Shown: positions 53,007-61,600 of the stretch, piece by piece
Position numbering within the stretch: position 1 is the stretch's first letter
Layout: the number at the start of each line of letters is the position of its first letter
From: Stenomitos frigidus ULC18
GTDB lineage: Bacteria > Cyanobacteriota > Cyanobacteriia > Leptolyngbyales > Leptolyngbyaceae
Direction of reading: 5' to 3'
Assembly: GCF_003003795.1 (NCBI RefSeq)
Contig: NZ_PVWK01000079.1
Location: 29,773 to 93,772 of the forward strand
DNA length: 64,000 nucleotides
Notes under the pieces: generated by a model
Databases searched by the model: none
Told to the model about the DNA's origin: nothing
What the model saw: only the letters and a program-made list of their open reading frames with translations
Translations under genes and position numbers: made by a program

Positions 53007-53780
53007 TTAGTTAGAGCCACTCTCATCGACTGGGCGATCGTCTGCCAATTGGGATTGTTTGGCTTTTAGATTGCCTAACTGCACCTGAAGCTGAAGCTGC
53101 TGGCGTATCTGCTCTTCAGGGATGCCCAAGCGTTGGGAAAGTTGCGCTGGCGTAAAGCTGAGGTTGCCTAACTTGACGCGTAGGTTGTTGTCCAACTGAG
53201 CTTGACCATTTTTGATCGTGGGCTTGCCCTCAACGCCAATATAAAAGCTTTGGCGAGTGACCTCAGGAAACGCAGTCACAAGTTTAGAGAAGAACGCACG
53301 TTCGTCAGGCGGTAGCTGTTCGGGCGTGATATCGCTGAGGTTAACCACCGCACCACTTTCAACCGTGCCATTTTGCATCGTTGTATTGGCACCCTTCAAC
53401 GCACTACCTAGTTTTTTACTTTCAGCTTTGCGCGTAATTTCAGTTGTAAAAAGCTGCGTCAGTTCGTTCTGGTGAAGGTGTGTCTTGGTTGGCTGTTTTT
53501 GAGCCATTGACGGGACAGTCGTTGCTGGAGCCTTAGACTTATTTGCCCCAGCGATTGTCTGGGCGGGGGCTTGCTTACTCATGGTAGTGCGATCTCCAGG
53601 TTGCTCAGAGGCAGCCGTCACGGTTGGATCAATAGCGGTTGGTTGATCCGCTTGCGCGGTTGGCTCAATTTGACTGGACGTGTACCAGGCAGGCAATTGA
53701 GTTGCTTGCTGCCAGTAGTAAAACGCAACCGCACCAACACCTGCTAACGCCAAAGAGACGGCAATGAAAAGTCGTTTCAT
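53007..53780 (-). CDS. Membrane-anchored protein, conserved in cyanobacteria, function unknown
   Basis: The protein has 257 residues from the ATG at 53780; a longer reading starts at 53816. A signal anchor (about 3-20), then a Gln/Thr/Ala/Pro-rich linker of about 70 residues. The C-terminal domain contains R-Q-S-F-Y-I-G-V-E-G-K-P, L-D-N-N-L-R-V-K-L-G-N-L-S-F-T, and a helical R-L-G-I-P-E-E-Q-I-R-Q-Q-L. I recognise this last pattern from cyanobacterial proteins without function. It probably faces the periplasm. Confidence 0.7.
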   Translation of the reverse strand: MKRLFIAVSLALAGVGAVAFYYWQQATQLPAWYTSSQIEPTAQADQPTAIDPTVTAASEQPGDRTTMSKQAPAQTIAGANKSKAPATTVPSMAQKQPTKTHLHQNELTQLFTTEITRKAESKKLGSALKGANTTMQNGTVESGAVVNLSDITPEQLPPDERAFFSKLVTAFPEVTRQSFYIGVEGKPTIKNGQAQLDNNLRVKLGNLSFTPAQLSQRLGIPEEQIRQQLQLQVQLGNLKAKQSQLADDRPVDESGSN

Positions 53781-53861
53781 AAGGAGATGCTCATCTACAT
53801 TGCACAAGCTACCCATATTAGCGAACTCTGAAAAATTGGGTTAGTTCATTGGATTCATGCC

Positions 53862-54440
53862 TTACGATGCTTGACTCGCTTGCCATTCTGCTTCCGCATT
53901 CAGTGCCTGCTGCTTGAGGTGAATGTTTTTCAGGTGCTTCTTAACGGTATCTAGAGCAATGTAGAGGTTAGCCGCGATCGCCTTGCGGCTGTAGCCCGAT
54001 CGTCGTTGCAACCAGACTTCGGTTTCGCGGGGTGTCAAACCCCATTTTTGAGCTTCGGCAAGTGCTAAGCTTTGCACCGATTGATTTTGGTCTTGCAGCC
54101 GTAGCAGGAGGCAAGGACGTGAGGCGACCTCCAGTGCAAGCCATTGAGCCCGAATGCGGAAGGTTGTCTTGGGGGTCACTATTTCCGACTCAAGCACGAC
54201 TGGCTGATTGGGATACAGGTTCTTGCTGTCGAGCAAGGCCTGATAAATGCGCTGAATTTCGCGTGGTAAAGGGTCAGTATCGTTGTGCCAGAGCTGAGCG
54301 TAGATGGCACGCGCTACTGTGTTGGCATAAACAAGATCATGCTGATCGGTAAGGACTAAAACACCATCGATAAAACTTTCCAAGACCGACTGGAGTAGAT
54401 TATCCAAGCTTTCTAAGTACTTCATAGTTGTCAGGTTCAT
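53862..54440 (-). CDS. PAS-like/LuxR-type DNA-binding regulator
   Basis: The protein has 192 residues. The N-terminal part (about 18-120) resembles a PAS fold (F-I-D-G-V-L-V-L-T-D-Q-H-D-L-V-Y-A-N). The C-terminus is a LuxR-type helix-turn-helix (L-T-P-R-E-T-E-V-W, A-I-A-A-N-L-Y-I-A-L-D-T-V-K-K-H-L-K-N-I). No receiver domain is present. It probably controls transcription in response to a ligand or redox signal, and its targets are unknown. An ATG at 54425 is an alternative start. Confidence 0.88.
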   Translation of the reverse strand: MNLTTMKYLESLDNLLQSVLESFIDGVLVLTDQHDLVYANTVARAIYAQLWHNDTDPLPREIQRIYQALLDSKNLYPNQPVVLESEIVTPKTTFRIRAQWLALEVASRPCLLLRLQDQNQSVQSLALAEAQKWGLTPRETEVWLQRRSGYSRKAIAANLYIALDTVKKHLKNIHLKQQALNAEAEWQASQAS

Positions 54441-55501
54441 TGGGGGCTGAAATGAACGTTCTGTTGCGTTACTTAATCAACAGCTGTCTGAATAAACGAT
54501 AGAACTCAACTCCTACACACCAGGACTTTGACGTTGTAACGTCAGTTGCTATAACTGCTTTATCGTCTACGGCTCTCAGATATTCCTTATGATTCAGACA
54601 ATACACGATCGCAATCCGGTTATCGTAAGAAAAAGTAATACATTCAGTACCAAGAAGGAACAGAATGTGCGTTCAAGAGCAACGTTCAACGCTTCCTAGC
54701 TTTAGCAAACCAATACTAATAGTTACAGCGCGAGTTCCAGAATTACGCATAGAGAAGGCTCTTTGTTTTTGATAGAAGGCTTTTGAATACAGCTTCTCTC
54801 GACTGATGAGGTCTGTCGCCAATGGTCTTTCCTCACTATTGCGAGGTCGTTGCATATAGCAGTGTTCAAACCTTTGGGCGTAAGGTTCGATCAATTAATG
54901 ATCAGCAATCAATGTTTGACTGACTGCTGATACCAGGACTTCCTCACGCTTCCAGGAGAATTGCTATCGTTCCACACAGGCATGATGTTTGGCGTTGAGT
55001 CATGCAGCAGTAAGCAAGCCGCCGCCAACTCTGAGAACCAATTACTTCAATTTATTGGTGGCTGCGACAGGTGAGTCGAAACAAATCTCAACGTCTACTG
55101 ATCACAATATTTTTCTATCAATTCACAGCACATTCGCCTACACTCAATCGAGTGATTTATAGCGAGAAAGTCATCACTAATGAAACCTAAAAGTAATTGA
55201 CAATGTACAGATGGCGCTGAAGAACAGTCATTTTAACAACCTGATCTCAACGTTATTCTAAAGCGATGTTTTACTAGTCGAGGTGTTGCTAAAGCTAACC
55301 CTGTTGATGCAAAAATGCTTGGAAAGCAATGGTTCAGCGCGGTTAAAAGAAGCGAGATGTTTGCTGCGTGAGATTCAGTGCTGATTGACTGACAACCGTC
55401 TTGAAAGGCTGACTGCTCCGTTGCTCACCTACCCGTGCTTCAAATCCGGGCTAACGGTGCGAAACCCGTTGCACCGGGTTGCAAGGCGCTTGCAAGACGC
55501 T
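54441..55501. other. 1.06-kb gene-poor region
   Basis: No gene with a known domain is visible on either strand. A 73-codon reverse frame at 54673-54894 has no recognised family. The sequence is AT-richer and has fewer HIP1 sites than the flanks. It may be decayed mobile or accessory DNA, as a possible transposase remnant follows at 55502. Confidence 0.5.
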
Positions 55502-55798
55502 TCAGGGACTGCCTTCTGTGAGGAACAATGGAGTTACAGTCGTCGGTGAAATTGGTTTTTGCAGTTCTGCCAGGTCAGCCTCCACTTGAGCCAACACTCT
55601 ATGCAAGTCTTCGGTTCCTGCTGTAGGGGATAACTCAGCGCCTGAAATACAGCCTGTTGCCACAGTGGTTGCGACATAAACTCGCTCCCCCAGCCACCAG
55701 GTATGCTTCTCATCGCTTAACAGGTGAGGGGGCGATCGCTTCCCACGGCTCACAGTGCTTTCCGTCGCCAATTTGCTGGGCGAAACGATCTGGCGCAT
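55502..55798 (-). pseudogene. Possible transposase fragment
   Basis: A 98-codon frame contains D-E-K-H-T-W-W-L-G-E-R-V-Y-V-A-T-T-V-A-T-G-C-I. This resembles the core of a transposase group I recall from cyanobacteria (D-E-K-H-T-x-L-x-G-E-x-V-Y-x-x-T-T-V). The N- and C-terminal parts expected for a full protein are missing on both sides. No IS ends were found. The family name is not given because I cannot verify it. Confidence 0.5.
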
Positions 55799-55912
55799 TC
55801 ACGAAGATAGCTCTCTAAGCAGCATGTTTCGTTATGCGATCGCGCCAGTAGGGGCGTAAGGTGTTGCGATTCTACCTGTTTCCCAAATTAAATTGTGATT
55901 GTTGCAGATGCC

Positions 55913-55979
55913 TTTAGGGGCGAGTTTTGCCGTTAAGTTAACAGCAAAGCAGCGAACGACTTACTAAACCCGCCCCTAC
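55913..55979. repeat. Inverted-repeat element of the GTAGGGGCG type
   Basis: TTTAGGGGCGAGTTTTG pairs imperfectly with TAAACCCGCCCCTAC across 67 bp. GTTAAGTTAACAGC in the middle resembles the core of the MITE-like elements at 5706 and 8625. It ends 4 bp before the stop of the next reverse-strand gene. Confidence 0.6.
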
Positions 55980-55983
55980 GGTG

Positions 55984-57411
55984 CTACCAGGCAACGGGAA
56001 CAAAATCGATGCCTGAGCCAAAGCGTTTGCCAGGAGAGACTTTCACGAGTTGAATCCCAACATTACGATCGCCCGATGGCAAAAACCGTACGGCTTCTGA
56101 GGCTCCTGTTGCCGCAAAATCAGGCGATGCCAATGCTTGCTGTATGCCTGCGCGGGTGGGATTACGGGCGATCGCGGCCGCCAGTGCTTTCGTTGCATCA
56201 TACGCCGTAGCCGTGCGCCAGTTCACATCACCACCCCACAGTTTCCTCGATTGACCGGGAAAGGAAGCTTTAACATTGCCGTCGATATGCCACGGCACTG
56301 CCAGCACCATACCGAGTGCTTGTTGCCCGCCAACCTCTAACGTCTTCGGCGCATACACATCATCCCCGCCTAAAAGACTCAAGCGGCGCTGATTGATCTG
56401 CACGACCTGAAGTGCTTGATCGAGCGTGCCTGTGTTGGCTGCCAGCATAAGCAATTTGGCCTCTTGTTTCAGTGCCTGATCAACCGCTTGTGCAGCGCTA
56501 AAGTTGGGAGCCGACAGATCAAATTCATCTGATATTTGTCCACCTGAAAGGGCGATCGCAGTGACAAACTCGGCTTTCAACGATTGGCTGTAAGCGCTTT
56601 GAGAGTTGAAGAACACGGCTGCTTTTCTGAGTTGCAAATGTTTGACAGCATAGTCTGCCAACGCTCTTGCGGCAACATAATCACTCGGCACTGTTCGGAA
56701 GATGTATTTGCCAAAACCAGACAGTTTCACAGTGGAGCTAATCGGAGAAATGCTCACCAGTCCGCCAGCGTTATAAACACTCCCTGCTGCTAGTGTGACA
56801 TCACTGGCATAGTGCCCGACGACTCCCAACACATCAGGCATTTGCACCAGCGTCTTGGCAATTTGTCGGGCTGTCTCAGGGTTATTGTCATCATTGGTGA
56901 TCAAGACTTTGAGTGGTACAGCCTGGCTCCCGACCGCTCCATTCAGTTCTGTCTGTGCCTGAGCCACTCCCCGCAAAATTTCTAAGCTGCCGTTAAGGTC
57001 ACTGCCAATGGGTACCGCTACCGCGATCGTATAGGAGGGGTTAATGCCAAGACGGGCATTATTCAAATAAATCAATGTCTCAGGTGCATTCCGCGCGCTT
57101 CGCAATGCTGATTCAAACAGTGGAATCGCCTCGCCATAACGTCTTAAAGCCATTGACTGGATGCCTGCCTGCTTCGCCTGTGCAAAGGCAGGGTTATCCG
57201 CTTTGATTTCTGCCTGAACTAAGTTTCGTTCGCCTTGACTGATGCGATCGTCGATAGATAAAGCTTCCTGGTTTGTCAGCTGAGTACCCAGTTTGATGCC
57301 TGTTTTCGGCATCAACCACAAAAAACCAGCACCCAACAGCCCAACCGTAAGTAGGAATGCCAGCAGTAGCGCTGGAGTTTCATTTTTCTGCGACATAAAC
57401 GAACCCAGCAT
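55984..57411 (-). CDS. ABC-type substrate-binding protein (periplasmic binding fold I), membrane-anchored
   Basis: The protein has 475 residues. A transmembrane anchor (about 12-31) is followed by a TPR-like helical part (about 55-115) and then the Leu/Ile/Val-binding-protein fold (I-A-V-A-V-P-I, V-L-I-T-N-D-D, G-V-V-G-H-Y-A-S-D-V-T). It resembles cyanobacterial receptors often attached to kinases, but here it stands alone without transporter subunits. It probably senses or binds amino acids or other small ligands in the periplasm. The ATG at 57396 is an alternative start. Confidence 0.85.
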   Translation of the reverse strand: MLGSFMSQKNETPALLLAFLLTVGLLGAGFLWLMPKTGIKLGTQLTNQEALSIDDRISQGERNLVQAEIKADNPAFAQAKQAGIQSMALRRYGEAIPLFESALRSARNAPETLIYLNNARLGINPSYTIAVAVPIGSDLNGSLEILRGVAQAQTELNGAVGSQAVPLKVLITNDDNNPETARQIAKTLVQMPDVLGVVGHYASDVTLAAGSVYNAGGLVSISPISSTVKLSGFGKYIFRTVPSDYVAARALADYAVKHLQLRKAAVFFNSQSAYSQSLKAEFVTAIALSGGQISDEFDLSAPNFSAAQAVDQALKQEAKLLMLAANTGTLDQALQVVQINQRRLSLLGGDDVYAPKTLEVGGQQALGMVLAVPWHIDGNVKASFPGQSRKLWGGDVNWRTATAYDATKALAAAIARNPTRAGIQQALASPDFAATGASEAVRFLPSGDRNVGIQLVKVSPGKRFGSGIDFVPVAW

Positions 57412-57600
57412 GGTTCAGATAAGGGTAGCACTTTTAGTGAAACCCCAAAAATAGGCGCTGTTGGACAAGCAATTGGTGCCTGCTGCGACTCAGAAATGGT
57501 GTAACTCTAAAACCCTGGGCAACAAAATGACGCTAAGGCTGTTTAGGGGAGATTAGCGTCCGCTCAATGCGACGATCAGGGATAAGCCACATGACTGCCA

Positions 57601-57720
57601 CTAAAACGAGCGCAGCAGCTCAAACGCTGCAGACTTGTAATCCTTGAATTGCGGTTCAATGCCGCCAAAGCGGTTGCCATAGAGGGCAAATGTTTGGAAC
57701 GAGGGCGGTTGACACTGAGG
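57601..57720 (-). pseudogene. Possible 3' remnant of an IS4-like transposase
   Basis: Reading on the reverse strand into a TAG at 57601-57603, about 35 codons give F-A-L-Y-G-N-R-F-G-G-I-E-P-Q-F-K-D-Y-K-S-A-A-F-E-L-L-R-S. This matches the C-terminal Y-x-x-R-F-x-I-E-x-x-F-K-D-x-K-S motif of IS4-type transposases, where the Glu is the third catalytic residue. The upstream part is gone, replaced by the end of the next gene. Confidence 0.5.
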
Positions 57721-57732
57721 ACAGCCCACGGC

Positions 57733-58470
57733 TTATTCGCTTTGCTTGCCTATCGGTGCCCGAATGGGAGTGCGATCGCGCCCAAAGGTGTTGTAATGAC
57801 CGGGATAAACGGTGTCGATTGGCAGCCTCTGCAAGCGCTCATACGTGGCAATATACGTGGGGATATTGCTTCCGGGCAGTTGATCGAGCAGGTCGCCATC
57901 GTAAATGATATCGCCAGAGAAGAGTTCCTGATTTTTGGCATCGTAGAGCGCAATGCTACCGGGTGAATGTCCGGGTAGGTGCAATACTTCAAAGGCACGA
58001 TCGCCCAGATCCAGCACGTCGCCTTCTTGCAAAAGCTGGGTGGGTTCGGCACGGTGGAGCGTATATTGCATCGCTGTAAAGCCTGCGTAGGGCAACTGCT
58101 CGAAGTGCTCATCCAGCACAAAGCCCAGTTCACGAGAGCAGACAGCCGCATGGTTATCGCCTGATCGCAAGGCTTCGGCTTCAACAGGATGAATGGCTCG
58201 GTGGTCGAACTCGGGCAGTCCGCCTGCATGGTCAAAGTGAATGTGAGAGGCGATCGCGAGGAGCGGTTTATCAATCAACGAGGCAATGTGCTGGCGCAAA
58301 CTCGCTACGCCCAATGCCGTATCAATCAGCAAATCCTATTTTTGCCCTTTGATGAGCCACAGATTCGCGCGGTTCCATTCCCAATAGTGAATTTCGCTAA
58401 TGCAATAGAGTCCGGGATCAATTTGGCGCGTAGCAAACCAGCGATCGCAGACAGGTTTAGGATTCAGCAC
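57733..58470 (-). pseudogene. Metallo-beta-lactamase-fold hydrolase gene with in-frame TAG
   Basis: From a GTG at 58470 one frame reads V-L-N-P-K-P-V-C-D-R-W-F, W-L-I-K-G-Q-K, then TAG (58336-58338), then D-L-L-I-D-T-A-L-G and on to 57733. Both sides fit the same protein, so the stop interrupts an otherwise continuous gene of about 245 codons. The zinc motif H76-x-H-x-D-H81 (S-H-I-H-F-D-H-A-G) and L-P-G-H-S-P-G-S and Y-P-G-H follow the stop. The part after the TAG could start at a TTG at 58332 (199 residues), but would lack the first strands of the fold. Confidence 0.75.
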
Positions 58471-58551
58471 GGTTGTAGAAGCGATGAAAAGGCATGATGT
58501 CCTTATAGCAGAACGATCGTGCTAATGGTTCGTCAAGTTCCCAAGGTCCTC

Positions 58552-58584
58552 AGACCTCGGAGGTTTGCAAAACCTCCGAGGTCT
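58552..58584. repeat. Perfect 15-bp inverted repeat ahead of the NACHT gene
   Basis: AGACCTCGGAGGTTT (58552-58566) and AAACCTCCGAGGTCT (58570-58584) with a 3-base spacer. Such ACCTCGGAGG palindromes recur in many cyanobacterial genomes. It lies 48 bp before the ATG at 58632, so it may be a terminator for transcripts arriving from upstream or an interspersed repeat. Confidence 0.8.
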
Positions 58585-58631
58585 AAAGCCGTTACGCCAT
58601 AATACGGTCAGAGCAATTTGGTCGAAGCCCT

Positions 58632-61600
58632 ATGGTATTTGAAGCGATCGCAGGTGGATTGGTCAAAGTCGCGTTGCCGAAGGTAGCAGGCGCGATCGCA
58701 AAAGCGGTGAAAGATAAGCTGAACCCAACCGAACTACAACGAGCGTTGGAAGTTGGATTGAAGGAGTCAGGTGGGTTCGATCGCGGACAAAAAGCGCGCA
58801 ATCCAGTTTTTTACCGTTCGACCGACAAAGATACCGATACCTTTTTGGCAGCACTGCTCGAACATCCAGAAGTGCAGCGCGAATTGCAGAAGCCTCTGGA
58901 GCAAGAGGGTGCGCCAGATGTAGCAATGTTGGTGCAGGCAGCAAAGCAAATTGCGATCGATCTCACCCTTTCAGTGCAAGACGAAACGCTGGAACCCTGG
59001 CTCAAAGCCTTTGCGAACGCCTACTTTGATGCTATTACCGCGATTCGGTTTCAGGTGGCGCAAGCCGATTATCTAGAGCAGTTAGCCAACTGGTTTGATG
59101 ACGTGAAGTTCGCAGGCGTTGCGGTGCCGGGACAGGATGTGGAACGAGCCGAGCGGTTGGCGCAGATTTTTGTGATGCCGGATGTGGAGGAGGAGGCGAG
59201 ACGGGGATGGGGAGGTGAGGGGTTGAGGGGATGGGGAGATGAGGGGTTGACGGACGATCGCCAATCTCAGCTTTTGCAGGAGCAGCGAATGAGGGCGCAG
59301 CTTGAACGATCGGGGCGCAAATTCTCCGCACGGCAACTGCTTAACCAGCATCAGAAGAAGGTGGTGCTGTTGGGCGCACCCGGTTCGGGCAAAACAACGC
59401 TGATGAGTTTCTTTGCAGTGACGCTGGCAGAACAGCAAGGAGCGATCGCAACGGCAAGCGATGTCTCTACAGAAGGACTTGATCGCAATACAGAAGGAAC
59501 CGATCGCGATCGATCTCAAATTGATCGTCATACAGAAGGAACCGATCGCGATCCAACTCAAACCGATCGCCTGACACAAGGAATCGATCGCGATCGATCT
59601 TCAATGCAGCCCGATACAACTCGAATGCATCCGGATGCAGAAGGATTGCGACTCGATGCAACAGGATTGCAGACCCATACAGACGTATTGCCGCTGCCGA
59701 TCTTGGTTCGGATTCGTGATTGGGCACGAACGCCTGATGTCACCCTGCCTGAGTATGCGCGGCAGTTTGCCGAAACTACGATGTCTTGCAAACTGTTGCC
59801 AAAGGGCTTCTTTGAGCACTGGCTCAACAATGGTCGAGCGCTCATCCTCCTCGATGGGTTAGACGAAGTAGCAGAAGAAGCGAAGCGCTACCATCTCGTG
59901 CAGTGCATCGAAAACTTTTTGGGACAGTATCCGCAGAATCGCGCCATCATCACCTCGCGTCCTGCCGGGTACAAGCGCGACTTTTTCCGCACGGAGGAGT
60001 TTCCGCACTATGAGTTGCAGCCGTTTGACGATAAGAAGATTGAGGAGTTTTGCGATCGGTGGTATCGGAGTCGGATACAGGACACCGCAGAGGCGCTGAG
60101 ACGCAAAGAGAGTTTGCAGAAGGCGTTGAACCAGCAGGATCGAATCAAGTTATTGGCGCGGAATCCGTTGCTGCTGACCATCATTGCCCTGATTCATCGC
60201 TACCAGGCGCGACTGCCCCGCGAACGCTACAAACTCTACGACAAAGCGGTGGAAACGCTGCTCACTGCCTGGGATGACAACAAGGAACTGAGCAATCAGA
60301 CCGTCCTCCAATACCTGCAACTGGACGACCTGCGCCGCTTGATGGAAAGTCTCGCGTACTGGATTCACACGCAAGGCAACACAGGTGACACCGAAGGCGG
60401 CACGCTCATCGACAAAGACGAACTCATCCAAAAACTCTGCCAGGAAATCAAAACGCTCAAGCAACTCCAGCACTACGAAGCGAAAGCAGAGGCTGAACGG
60501 TTTGTGAAATTCATCCGCGACAGAACCGGACTGCTCAACGAACAGGGACAGGACTGCTACGCCTTCGTCCACAAGACTTTCCAGGAATACCTCGCCGCGC
60601 AAGACATCAACTACCAGGCAGACAACGAAGACGACTTTGAGATTGTCTTAACGCACATCGAGCAACACCTCCACGATCCCCACTGGCGCGAAGTGCTGCT
60701 CCTCCTCATCGCCCAACAAAGCCCCAAAAAAGCCGCAAGAGCGATCCGTAAAGTTCTCACTGCCAACAGTCCCTACGAACAATGGCTCCACCGCGATTTG
60801 CTGTTTGCAGGTCGCTGTCTAACCGAAGATCCAAAAGGATTGAAAGGTGCTGATCCAAGCTTGTCGCTAGAAATCTTGGAGGAATTAATTGAGTTGGGAG
60901 TGAGTGAGACACCAGAGCTTACAGGCAAAATTCGTTCTCAGATAAACTATATCCCTCGTCATTTGGAAGAAACTGAATTTGAAGCCGAGGCGCTTAGGCT
61001 TCTTAAAAATCGAAAGGAGCGCATAAGCCGGTGGCTTTTCTTAGAGTATCAAGCTGATTTAGGAGAGCGAGAAGCGACAATCAGTGCATTGCTTCTACAT
61101 CTTCAAAATCCAGAAGCTTTGGATCGTGCTAAAGCAGCTCTTACTTTAAGTAGTCTTGGTAATGCATCTGAAGAGATACTAAATGCGCTACTGACAAGGC
61201 TGCGCCAGGATCAAGTATCACATGTTCGAGCTAGTACGGCAGAAGCTCTGGGTAAGCTAGGTTATGCTTCTGAACCAGTCATCACTGAATTACTATCTCG
61301 GCTACAAGATCCATATTCGGATGTTCGATCTCGTGCCGCGGAAGCTTTAGGCAAACTAGGCAAATCATCTGAATCGACAGTTGTTGGACTCTGCTCCCTT
61401 TTGCAGGATCGAGTAATGGTCGTTCGATCTCGTGCAGCAGAAGCTTTAGGGAAGCTAGGCAATTCTTGCGAGGAAGTTGTTATGGCGTTATTGGCGCAAA
61501 TTCAAATTTCAGACTCATCAGTTCGTTCTAGTGCTGCATCTGCATTAGCTAGTTTAGGAGATTCTACGGGAGTAATTACAAGGGAATTGCTGACAAAGCT

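Noticed and set aside
54673..54894. 73-codon reverse frame in the gene-poor region
   Set aside because: I looked for transposase or toxin motifs and found none convincing.
57750..58274. 174-codon reverse frame
   Set aside because: It is a shifted reading of the metallo-beta-lactamase-fold gene, which has clear zinc motifs in the other frame.
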